From the NCBI GenBank assembly GCA_016719295.1, contig JADKAF010000001.1:2356001-2420000 (forward strand): a stretch of DNA of 64,000 bases, written 5' to 3'. Made by a program: the position numbers and the translations under genes. Below are positions 9,386-16,709 of this stretch, in pieces. Position 1 is the first letter of the stretch. Each line of letters opens with the position of its first letter. The notes below the pieces were generated by a model. The model made no database searches, had not been told where the DNA came from, and saw nothing but the letters and a program-made list of their open reading frames with translations. The DNA is from Planctomycetota bacterium. Lineage in GTDB: Bacteria > Planctomycetota > UBA1135 > JADKAF01.

Positions 9386-10237
9386 ATGTCGAAGACCGCT
9401 ACCTTCTTGCGCGCCGTCTCGGCGCTGAGCATCGCCGCGGGCGGCGCTTGGTACCTCTCCGTCTATTCGTGCAGCTATCCGCACGAGGGCGGGCCGGGTC
9501 TGCCGGCGGGCTTTCAGCCGCTGCTCCCCGCGGACCCGACCTTGCCCGGCGGACGCGTGCGCGTACGACCACCTGGGTTCGCGGTGGGCTCCCTCGAGCA
9601 CGCCCACGAGGAGTACTTGGACAGCTTGTCCGAGAACGCGCCCCAGCGGCTGCGCTTCGCCCTCCCGAGCGCGGCGCAGGTCGAGGTGGACATCGCGCGG
9701 GCCCGCGCGGAGCAGCGCAGCGGCGCGAGCGAGGCGGGCGCGGAGGAGCTGCAGCTCTTCCTCTCGAGCCCGGCCGGCCGCGTCACGCGCGAGCTCCTCT
9801 TCTTCGCTTGGGAGGGCAGCGCGGGCTTCGATCCGCATGTGGAGATCCGAGAGCGCGAGGAGCGGGAGCCGATCGCCCGCTTCCGCGTGACGAGCGTGGG
9901 CGGTTGGTATCCCAGCGACGCTCCCCAACTCGAGGAAGGGCGCGCGTACAACTTCCGCGTCGCGTGGCGCGAGGGGCACTCGGCGAGCCGCGCGTTCCGG
10001 ATCGCCACGGCGGAGGAGGAGCGCCTCTACGAGCTGGCCCGGCGCGCGATCGACCGCATCCCCGAGCCGCGCTATCGCTCGGTCCTCGAAGTCCTCCTCG
10101 CGCGCGCCGACGAGCGCTTCGGCACCGCGCTCGAGCTCGCGCGCCGCGCGCGCACGCTCCATGCGGAGGAAGCCCTGCTCGCTCCGCTCGAGACCCTGAT
10201 CGAAGCCGAGCTGCGGCAGAAGAGCTCCGGGAGCTGA
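9386..10237 (+). CDS. Anchored hypothetical protein
   Basis: 283 aa from the ATG at 9386. Upstream in-frame starts exist but would put non-hydrophobic sequence before the N-terminal helix (AVSALSIAAGGAWYLSVY). The helix is a likely uncleaved anchor or signal sequence and is followed by a Pro/Gly-rich stretch. The middle part includes a segment resembling a fibronectin-like strand pattern (GRAYNFRVAWREGHSASRAF). The C-terminal 80 residues are helical and Glu/Arg-rich. I do not recognise the family. It is followed by two more exported proteins of unknown function on the same strand. Confidence 0.6.
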   Translation: MSKTATFLRAVSALSIAAGGAWYLSVYSCSYPHEGGPGLPAGFQPLLPADPTLPGGRVRVRPPGFAVGSLEHAHEEYLDSLSENAPQRLRFALPSAAQVEVDIARARAEQRSGASEAGAEELQLFLSSPAGRVTRELLFFAWEGSAGFDPHVEIREREEREPIARFRVTSVGGWYPSDAPQLEEGRAYNFRVAWREGHSASRAFRIATAEEERLYELARRAIDRIPEPRYRSVLEVLLARADERFGTALELARRARTLHAEEALLAPLETLIEAELRQKSSGS

Positions 10238-10347
10238 GCCGGGCCGCGCGAGAGCGCGCGCGAGAGAAATCGAGCAGCGCAGGCGTGACCAGCTCGAGCG
10301 CCGCGCGTCGAGCGCGCGGAACGAGCTTTCCCGCTCGGAGGATCGCC

Positions 10348-10812
10348 ATGTCTAGACTCGCGCTCTCTCGTCTCGCTCTCGGCTTCGTCCTCGGCGTCGG
10401 CGCCTCGGCTCTCCCGGCCGCAGGCCAGACCGCCAACTGCCCCGACCTCGGTACGCGTTTCGTCGCGGCTCGCGCCGAGGTCAACTCGTGGGTGGGCTGC
10501 ACCGGTGCCACGGTTCGCGTGAACGGCATCACCGTCACGACCAGCCAATCGCACCCCGGCCTCTGCCCGGCGCTCGTCACCTACTACCCGGCGTACTACG
10601 AGGGCGGTGTCGCGAAGCGCGGCTTTCGCCTGGGCGGCAAGCGCCAGCTGCCCATCACGGTGTTCCAACGCGAATGCGTGACCTCCTACCTGCTCTTCCT
10701 CGAGCTCGGCTCGAGCTGCGAAGCGCGCGGTCGCTTCCAGTCGGGCTACGTCGAGAGCTGGGAAGAGCAGGCCTGCGGCACGCGCACCGAAGTCGCCGTC
10801 GACGAGAGCTGA
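10348..10812 (+). CDS. Small secreted six-cysteine protein
   Basis: 154 aa with a clean signal peptide (SRLALGFVLGVGASALPAAGQ). The mature part is about 127 residues with six cysteines (contexts ANC, GCTG, LCP, REC, SSC, QAC), consistent with three disulfides in an extracytoplasmic fold. It shows no family motif I can name. A purine-rich ribosome site (CGGAGGATCG) precedes the ATG. The next gene starts 3 bp after the stop, so the two are probably co-transcribed. Confidence 0.65.
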   Translation: MSRLALSRLALGFVLGVGASALPAAGQTANCPDLGTRFVAARAEVNSWVGCTGATVRVNGITVTTSQSHPGLCPALVTYYPAYYEGGVAKRGFRLGGKRQLPITVFQRECVTSYLLFLELGSSCEARGRFQSGYVESWEEQACGTRTEVAVDES

Positions 10813-10815
10813 ACC

Positions 10816-12306
10816 ATGCGTTCGTGCACGGCGAAGTTCGTCTTCGGCGGCGCCGCGGCGCTGCTCGCCATGATCGCGCTCTTCCGCTCCGCGGGGCTCT
10901 CCGAGCCCCGCGGAGCGGAGGCCGCGCTCGCCACGCCCCCATCGAGCGAAGGTGACCCAGAGCTCTCGCTCGCGACCGGTGGAGGAGCTCCGCGCGCGCA
11001 CCGGAGCAACCCGCTCGACGGCGAGAGGACGGAGGAGAGCGCGCCGAGCGAGGCCGCGCACGAGCTCGAGCTCGCGCGCGCGGAGCTCGAGCTGAACGCG
11101 CTGCTCGAGCACCTCGTGCGCCTCGACGAGCTGCGCGATGTGAGCGGCGTCGAGCGGGCCTTGGAGGAGTTCCTCCAGCGCTGGGGCGCGCAGCGCGGCT
11201 TCGGGGACGCGCTTCAGAGCTGGCTCTGGCGTGCGGAGCCACCTCTGCGCCAGGCCGAGCGCGCCGCTCTGGCGCTGCTCGCGCGCTGCTGGCTCGCTTC
11301 CGCCCTCGGCGCGGGGATCTACCCCATCGAGGACGCGCGCCGCTTCGCGCTGGAGTTGGTCCAGCGCGCGGCCGGCGCCGCGGAATCGAGCGCGCTCGAC
11401 GTGCTGCGCCGCGTGCTCGGGCAGAGCGGTGACGCAGAGGCGCCGCAGCTCCGCGGGCTAGCGGATCTCGGCCGCGCGCTGCTCGCGCATCTCGAATCCG
11501 GCGCGAGCAGCGCCGCGGTGCGCGCGGCGCTGCTCGAAGTGCTGGAGGACTGGGGCGCGCGCGAGCCTGAGGCGCAGGCCCTGCTCCGCGGATTGCTCGC
11601 GGACGCGCGTGCGGAGCTGAGGGCCTGCGCCTACCGCGCGTTGCTGCGCTCCGATCTCGGCCAGCTCGACGCGCTGCACGAAGCGCTGCGCGGCGAGGAG
11701 CCCGAGCTGCTGCGCAGCGTAGCGAGCTGGCTCCTGCAGCGCCCGAACGGCCTCGGCTTCGAGGCGCTGCGAGCGCTGACCGAGGGGCTCGCCCCCGAGA
11801 AGCTCGCCCAGCTCCGCGCCGACGTGCTCGCGCGCGACTTCGCGCTCGGACCCGCGCGCTTCGATGCGACCGCGTTCGCGCAGGCGTGGGAGAGCTTGCG
11901 CGGCGACGAGAGCGCGCTCGGACGCGAGCTGCGCGCGGGGCTCCTGCAGGGGCTCGGCCTGGCCCGCCCCACCGCGGAGCAGATCGAGCTCCTGCGATCC
12001 TCGAGCTTCGATCCCGAGCTGCGGCGCAGCGCGTTGCAGGCGCTGGCGATCGTGGACGAGACCGGAGCGGCGCTCCGCTTGCGCGAGCTCGCGCTGTCGA
12101 CGGCGATCGCCGAGCGCGAGGACGCGATCCTCTGCAGCGGCAACGCCCTGGCGCGCGAGCAGCCGTCGCCGGAGCTGCTCGACGCGCTCGCGACGCTGCT
12201 CGAGGACGCGCGCCTCCACTTCGAGACGCGCGAGCTCCTCGCCGAGCAGCTCGCGCCGCACCAGCCCGCGCTCGTCGCGGCTTGGCGGCGGCGCGTGGGG
12301 CGCTGA
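10816..12306 (+). CDS. Anchored HEAT-like alpha-solenoid protein
   Basis: 496 aa. An N-terminal hydrophobic segment (residues 6-23, AKFVFGGAAALLAMIALF) is followed by a low-complexity linker. The remaining roughly 400 residues are helix pairs rich in Ala, Leu, Glu and Arg, with repeated PELLRSVASWLLQRP, DPELRRSALQALAIVD style units as in HEAT/ARM scaffolds. Such proteins usually bind other proteins; no catalytic residues are apparent. It follows a small Cys-rich secreted protein and precedes an ECF-type sigma factor. An unrelated but similarly built giant protein lies at 53420-56236. Confidence 0.6.
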   Translation: MRSCTAKFVFGGAAALLAMIALFRSAGLSEPRGAEAALATPPSSEGDPELSLATGGGAPRAHRSNPLDGERTEESAPSEAAHELELARAELELNALLEHLVRLDELRDVSGVERALEEFLQRWGAQRGFGDALQSWLWRAEPPLRQAERAALALLARCWLASALGAGIYPIEDARRFALELVQRAAGAAESSALDVLRRVLGQSGDAEAPQLRGLADLGRALLAHLESGASSAAVRAALLEVLEDWGAREPEAQALLRGLLADARAELRACAYRALLRSDLGQLDALHEALRGEEPELLRSVASWLLQRPNGLGFEALRALTEGLAPEKLAQLRADVLARDFALGPARFDATAFAQAWESLRGDESALGRELRAGLLQGLGLARPTAEQIELLRSSSFDPELRRSALQALAIVDETGAALRLRELALSTAIAEREDAILCSGNALAREQPSPELLDALATLLEDARLHFETRELLAEQLAPHQPALVAAWRRRVGR

Positions 12307-12323
12307 AGGAAACGCTTTCCTTC
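12305..12323 (+). promoter_or_regulatory. Short perfect hairpin before the sigma factor gene
   Basis: GAAGGAAA-CGC-TTTCCTTC is a perfect 8-bp inverted repeat that overlaps the stop codon of the HEAT-like gene and ends 33 bp before the sigma factor ATG. It could be a weak terminator or an operator; the lack of a following T-run argues against a standard terminator. Confidence 0.35.
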
Positions 12324-12356
12324 GCCCCCCACACGCGCGCCCCCGAAAGGGCTTGC

Positions 12357-12983
12357 ATGCACTCCTCGCAAGCCGGAAGCCAACGCGAAGACGAGCGCGA
12401 GCTCGAAGCCGCGTTGGAGGAGCTCTGCGCCGCGCTGCCGCGCGGCCTCGAGCCCCGTGACGAAGCTCCTCTCCGCGCGCTCTGCGCGCGCGTCGAAGGC
12501 GTCGTTCGCCGCCTCGCCGGCAGCGCGCTCCGCGCGTCCTTCGAGCTCGAGGATCTCTGCCAGGAGGGCCTCGTCGCGCTCCTGATCTCCTCGCGCCGCG
12601 CGGCGGACGATACGCCGCACGCGCGCGCGGCGCGCCTCCATCAAGTCTTGCGCACGCGCATGGTCGACCTCGCCCGGCGGACCTCGGCGCGCAAGCGCGC
12701 GGAGACGAGCACCGCTCTGCTCTGCGATCTCGATCCGCGCGAGCACGATCGAGCCCTCGCCCGCGAGAGCGCGGATCCGCTCGCCGAGCCCGAGCTGGCC
12801 GAGCGCATCGAAGCAGGGCTCGCCAGCCTTCCGCGCGAGCAGCGCTTGGCGCTGGAGGCGCGCGTGTTCGAAGGTCTCGCGACGAGCGCCGTCGCCGAGC
12901 GCCTGCAGCGGAGCGAGGAAGCCGTGCGGCAGCTCCTGCTGCGCGCGCGGCGTCAGCTCCGCCGCTCCCTCGGCGCGCCCTGA
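12357..12983 (+). CDS. ECF-type RNA polymerase sigma factor
   Basis: 208 aa. A sigma-2 region is seen at about residues 45-105 (FELEDLCQEGLVALL and RMVDLARRTSARKR). A sigma-4 helix-turn-helix occupies the C-terminus (LPREQRLALEARVFEG, then TSAVAERLQRSEEAVRQLL). The layout fits the ECF group, probably the planctomycete/SigZ-like sort with a long N-terminal extension. It would direct polymerase to a small set of promoters. No anti-sigma factor is adjacent; the upstream anchored solenoid protein is an untested candidate partner. Confidence 0.82.
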   Translation: MHSSQAGSQREDERELEAALEELCAALPRGLEPRDEAPLRALCARVEGVVRRLAGSALRASFELEDLCQEGLVALLISSRRAADDTPHARAARLHQVLRTRMVDLARRTSARKRAETSTALLCDLDPREHDRALARESADPLAEPELAERIEAGLASLPREQRLALEARVFEGLATSAVAERLQRSEEAVRQLLLRARRQLRRSLGAP

Positions 12984-13167
12984 GCGCGCGCGGCGCGAAG
13001 CTGCGCCGCGCCTCTCGTGCCGCGGCGCAGGAGCTTCCCTGCTCCGCTTCGCCGCCCGCGGAATCGCGCGCCTCGACGCAAGAAGGAAGTCGACGCATGG
13101 CGCGAAGCCATCGCCACTTGGCTCCGGCGTCGCGCGCTCGAGAGCTGGGCGGATCGGCCCTCGCCGT

Positions 13168-13325
13168 CTGCTGAAGAAGTGCTTCGAGGCTGGGAGCGCT
13201 GCATCGGGCGTCCCGTCGAGGCGCAGGAATCGGCGCTGAAGCGGGTGTTGCCGCGAGCTTCCGGCAACGCAGGCGGGGCGAGCGAGGCCCGTTCTCGAGC
13301 CCGAATGACGACTTCCACAGGCTGC
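13168..13325 (+). repeat. Dispersed intergenic repeat, copy A
   Basis: The 341-bp gap between two convergent sigma factor genes holds this element. Its 13181-13300 core aligns without gaps to 16561-16680 (103 of 120 positions identical by hand count). The inverse orientation matches 14272-14361. An internal 7-bp inverted repeat (GTTGCCG / CGGCAAC, about 13247-13268) and a TTCCACAGGCTGCTA end (13313-13327) are visible. The first part of the gap (12984-13167) shows nothing else. Confidence 0.85.
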
Positions 13326-14116
13326 TAGGCGCGCTCGGGGTGCGAGGCGAGCTTCGCGCGCAGACGTGCGAGCACGTTCTTGTGGATCTGCGAGACGCGC
13401 GATTCGCAGATGCCCAGGCGCTCGCCGATCTCGCGCATGGAGAGATCCTGCGCGTAGTAGAGCTCCAGGATCGCGCGCTCCTTGTCGCTCGTGTCGCGCA
13501 GCAGCGTGGCGAAGCCGTCGTCGTTGGCGCACGAGGCCGTCACGGAGCTGCGCGGATCGCTGAGCGTGTCCTCTACGTGCTGTCCGTCGGCGAGATGGAT
13601 GCCGAGATCGGAGAAGGCGCGGACGCCGCGGCTGAGGTGGGCACCGTGCGCGAGACGCGGGCTGCCGAGTCGCAGGCCGAGGCTCGAGGCGAGCTCGTGC
13701 TCCGCCGGGGGGCGCGAGAGCTTCTGGGTGAGCTCCTCCTGCGCCGCTTGCACGCGCCGCACGCGCAGACGCTCGCTGCGCGGCACGGGATCCGCGCGGC
13801 GCACCTCGTCGAGCATCGCGCCGCGGATCCGCGGCTTGCAGAAGGTGCGCAGACCTGCGCCGCGCAGGGGATCGTAGCGCCGCAGCGCTTCGAGCAGACC
13901 CTCGACGCCGGGGCCGTAGAGCTCGCCCTCCTCGACGTGGGCGCCGAGGCGGTAGGAGAGGTCGCGCGCGACCTGGAAGACCCAGGGGAGGAGCTTCTCC
14001 ACCAGGCGTTGTCCGGCCGAGACGTCGCCGTCTTGCAGCGCGGCGAGCATCTCCTCCAGGCCTTCGATCGCGCCCTCGGTCGACTCCTCGAGCGGCTCTT
14101 GTTGCAGCTTCGACAT
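13325..14116 (-). CDS. FliA/WhiG-type RNA polymerase sigma factor
   Basis: 263 aa. Region 2 is at about residues 30-100 (KLLPWVFQVARDLSYRLG, then RTFCKPRIRGAMLDEVR). Region 3 follows (RRVQAAQEELTQKLSRPPAE). Region 4 ends with a helix-turn-helix (SMREIGERLGICESRVSQIH). The FxxxRIRGAMLDEVR signature is diagnostic for the FliA/WhiG group. No flagellar genes are present in the window, so a motility role cannot be inferred; in related lineages this group also serves developmental or stress regulons. The ATG at 14116 begins an MSKLQQEP N-terminus. Confidence 0.88.
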   Translation of the reverse strand: MSKLQQEPLEESTEGAIEGLEEMLAALQDGDVSAGQRLVEKLLPWVFQVARDLSYRLGAHVEEGELYGPGVEGLLEALRRYDPLRGAGLRTFCKPRIRGAMLDEVRRADPVPRSERLRVRRVQAAQEELTQKLSRPPAEHELASSLGLRLGSPRLAHGAHLSRGVRAFSDLGIHLADGQHVEDTLSDPRSSVTASCANDDGFATLLRDTSDKERAILELYYAQDLSMREIGERLGICESRVSQIHKNVLARLRAKLASHPERA

Positions 14117-14245
14117 CGCGGCCCCCCTGGCCCCTCTGACTCTCCTGGGGTGAGAAGCGCAGAAGGGAGCCCAGCGTGACGCGAAGGAGGCTGGAATGCT
14201 TTTCCGACTTCCTATCGGATGTCCAGCGCGGCGCGCCTCGAGGCC

Positions 14246-14384
14246 AAACGCCTGTGGAAGGAGACACTCGGGCTCGAGAACGGGCCTCGCTCGCCCCGCC
14301 TTCGTTGCCGGAACCGAGCGAGAACACCCGCTTCAGCGCCGGCTCCTGCGTCTCGGCGGAGGCACTCGTTCCACAGGCTGCTAA
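14246..14384 (-). repeat. Dispersed intergenic repeat, copy B (inverted)
   Basis: Its core (14272-14361) matches the reverse complement of copies A and C. It is bounded by a perfect 10-bp inverted repeat, GCCTGTGGAA at 14250-14259 and TTCCACAGGC at 14369-14378, enclosing 109 bp. It sits between the minus-strand trmB stop and the FliA-type gene start, so it is downstream of trmB and upstream of the sigma factor. Confidence 0.82.
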
Positions 14385-15094
14385 GGCGCCGGCGCGAGAG
14401 GCGAGAGCGCCGCGGCTTCTTCACCAGGCGCGGCGACGGGGCAGCTCGGATCGGGCGCGAGGTGCAGGTAGTACGTCGCGCGTGCCTCGCGGCGGAACGC
14501 GAGCTCGTACTCGGTCGGGATCGCGCGGGCCGCGATCCACGCCGGGTCGTCGGGCGCTTCGGGAACGGCGCGCCAACCGCTGCCCTCGAGCTGCTCTCCC
14601 ACCCACGTGAAGAGCTTCTCCGAGTCGGTGCGGAAATGCAGCCGAGCGTCCTTCGCGGCGAGCCAGCGCAGCACCCGCAGGCGCTCGCGCTGCAGCACCC
14701 GCTTGCGCACCGCGCGCGCCTTCGGCCAAGGGTCGGGGAAGTTCACCCAGAAGCGCTCGACCTCGCCCGCGCCGAAGATCGCGTGCAGATGCGAGGCGTT
14801 GCCGCTCAGCACCCGCACGTTGCGCGAGCCATCTTCCTGGACACCGCGGGCGATGCGCGTCGCGCGATCGGGCTTCAGCTCGAGCGCGACGAAGTTCACC
14901 TCGGGGAGGGCGCGAGCCAGGCCGCGCACGAACGCGCCGCGTCCGGCTCCGATCTCCACGTGCAGCGGGCCGAGATTGCCGAAGACGCGCGGCGACCAGC
15001 CGCCGGCGTGCATCTCGAGACCGTCGAAGGCCGGGAACGCGAGCCCCGGGAACTCGTGGATCTCCTCCTTCAACCGACGCTTGCGACGACCCAT
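14381..15094 (-). CDS. trmB: tRNA (guanine-N7-)-methyltransferase
   Basis: 237 aa from the ATG at 15094. It has the SAM-binding motif HVEIGAGRGAFV, the family hallmark FWVNFPDPWPKARAVRKR, and the C-terminal TEYE element (IPTEYELAFR). It makes m7G46 in tRNA using S-adenosylmethionine. The N-terminus MGRRKRRLKEEI is basic, as expected for a tRNA-binding protein. Longer in-frame starts exist upstream but would overlap the divergent promoter region, so the start next to this conserved region is preferred. Confidence 0.93.
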   Translation of the reverse strand: MGRRKRRLKEEIHEFPGLAFPAFDGLEMHAGGWSPRVFGNLGPLHVEIGAGRGAFVRGLARALPEVNFVALELKPDRATRIARGVQEDGSRNVRVLSGNASHLHAIFGAGEVERFWVNFPDPWPKARAVRKRVLQRERLRVLRWLAAKDARLHFRTDSEKLFTWVGEQLEGSGWRAVPEAPDDPAWIAARAIPTEYELAFRREARATYYLHLAPDPSCPVAAPGEEAAALSPLAPAP

Positions 15095-15172
15095 GGCGCG
15101 GGATCGTAGCGTTGCCTCCGGCCCCGTACAATCCCGCGCGAAAGGCCAGGAGACTCCCCTGGAGAACCCCAC

Positions 15173-16519
15173 TTGAACTCGTCGCCGCTTCGCCGTTCCA
15201 CGAGCGCGCTGCTCGCCGCGCTCCCGCTCGCTCTCGCTGCTTGCGCGAGCGGCCCGCTCGTCGATCAAGGGCTCTACGAAGCTCCCGACGAGCGCGGCGT
15301 GCAAGTGACCCAGGTGCTGCTGCGCGGCGCCGACGAGAGCGGGACTCCCGACGAGCTCGACCGCGTCGGCTACAACCGCTACGCGCGCGCGGAGTCCGGA
15401 GCGCCACGGAGCATCCTGGTGCTGGTCCCCGAATGGGGTCGCGGCGCGGGCTGGCTCGATGGTTTGTCACGCGACCTCGTCGCCGCGTGCGACGGCCTCG
15501 AGGTGTGGACGCTGAATCGCCGGCAAGCGCTGCTCTCGGCGCTCGCGGAGACCTCCTCGGAGCTCGACTTCCTGCGCCGCTGGGATCTCTCGGTGGCGCA
15601 GCGAGATCTCGGCATCGTCTGCGCGATGGCGCGTGAGCGCGGCGCGCGCCTCGCGCTCGGTGGCTGGGGCTTGGTCGGCGGCTGGCAGGCGTATGAGCGC
15701 GCCGCGAGCGGCGCGGACGGCGCGGTGCCGCTCTTCCTCTTGGATGCGTGGCTGGCACCCGCGAACGCCGGCGAGCGCGCAGCCCTCGCCAGTTTGCGCG
15801 CGATCGCTCGCGCGCAGCTCGAGGCGGGCGCGCTCACCTCCGTCGGCCTCGATCCGCGCGTGCGGCCGTCGACCCCGGGAGACTTCGGCTTCGCCGAGCA
15901 AGCGGCCTTCGAAGCGGAGCGCGCTCCGGAAGCCGAGAGCGAGCTCGTCGAGCGGCACCCCTCGCTCGCGAAGTCGAAGCGACGCTTCACGAATCGCGGG
16001 CTCTTCGCCTGGGCCTTCGATCGCCCGCGCCCGCGGCGCGGCGACGAGGAGCTCGCGCAGCGCGGGCCGCTGGCGAGCTTGCAGGGGCTCCCGTTCGCCG
16101 AGCTCGAGCGACGCGAAGGCGAGGGCGGACCGATCGACGACGCGCGCTGCGGCGCGACCTGCGGCGCGCCCTACGAGCTGGAAGAGGCGCTCGGGCCGTT
16201 CTCCGCGCCCGGCGGGCCGTTCGAGGCGTTCGCTCCGCTGATCGGCTGGTCGGAGGCGCTCGAAGCGATCGAGACCGAGCCCGCGCGCGAAGCGCGTGTC
16301 CCGCGCTTGCTCAGCGTCGAGACCTCGACGCAGCGCGGCTTCCGCGAGCGCGCCGCGCGCGTCGAAGCGCCCGGCGCGTTCCAAGCCCCGACGCGCTTCG
16401 CTGCGGGCGTCGCGCGCCGGGAGCTCGAGCTCGATGGGGACGAGCTCGCGCCCTTGCTCGCGGCCGAAGTGCGCGCGGAGCTCGTCGCGGCGCTCCGCTC
16501 CCACCTCGATCTGCGCTGA
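15173..16519 (+). CDS. Predicted lipoprotein, possibly alpha/beta-hydrolase-like
   Basis: 448 aa using a TTG start preceded by GGAG at 15161-15164. A lipoprotein signal is clear: TSALLAALPLALAACASG with lipidation at the Cys of LAAC. Residues about 75-200 look like the start of an alpha/beta hydrolase (SILVLVPEWGRGAGWLDGL, then ALGGWGLVGGWQAYER), but the usual GxSxG nucleophile elbow is replaced by GGWGLVGG, so activity is doubtful. The C-terminal half is acidic and unassigned. It is transcribed divergently from trmB. Confidence 0.65.
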   Translation: MNSSPLRRSTSALLAALPLALAACASGPLVDQGLYEAPDERGVQVTQVLLRGADESGTPDELDRVGYNRYARAESGAPRSILVLVPEWGRGAGWLDGLSRDLVAACDGLEVWTLNRRQALLSALAETSSELDFLRRWDLSVAQRDLGIVCAMARERGARLALGGWGLVGGWQAYERAASGADGAVPLFLLDAWLAPANAGERAALASLRAIARAQLEAGALTSVGLDPRVRPSTPGDFGFAEQAAFEAERAPEAESELVERHPSLAKSKRRFTNRGLFAWAFDRPRPRRGDEELAQRGPLASLQGLPFAELERREGEGGPIDDARCGATCGAPYELEEALGPFSAPGGPFEAFAPLIGWSEALEAIETEPAREARVPRLLSVETSTQRGFRERAARVEAPGAFQAPTRFAAGVARRELELDGDELAPLLAAEVRAELVAALRSHLDLR

Positions 16520-16550
16520 GCGCCGAACGACGAGGAGCCTCAGCGACCTA

Positions 16551-16699
16551 CCGCAGAAGTGCTCCGAGGCGGGGAACGATGCATCGGGCGTCCCGCCGAG
16601 GCGCAGGAGCCGGCGCCGAAGCGGGTGTTTCCGCGAGGCTCCGGCAACGAAGCCTGGGCGACCGAGGCCCGTTCTAGTGCTCGAAGGATCTTCTGAGCA
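16551..16699 (+). repeat. Dispersed intergenic repeat, copy C
   Basis: It fills the convergent gap between the lipoprotein stop and the end of the large GH-like gene. The core is co-linear with copy A at a constant offset of 3380. The ends form an imperfect inverted repeat: GCAGAAGTGCTCCGAG at 16553-16568 against the complement of CTCGAAGGATCTTCTGAG at 16680-16697. Confidence 0.85.
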
Positions 16700-16709
16700 G
16701 GTGGCGAGC

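Noticed and set aside
13325..14116. FliA-type sigma factor as proof of flagella
   Set aside because: No flagellar gene is in the window and the FliA/WhiG group also has non-motility roles.
15173..16519. Call as an active alpha/beta-hydrolase
   Set aside because: The expected nucleophile elbow is GGWGLVGG without Ser, so only a fold resemblance is stated.
13168..16699. Repeats as an integron attC or CRISPR array
   Set aside because: Copies are far apart, separated by complete housekeeping genes, differ in orientation and lack attC core sites or regular spacers; no integrase or cas gene is present.
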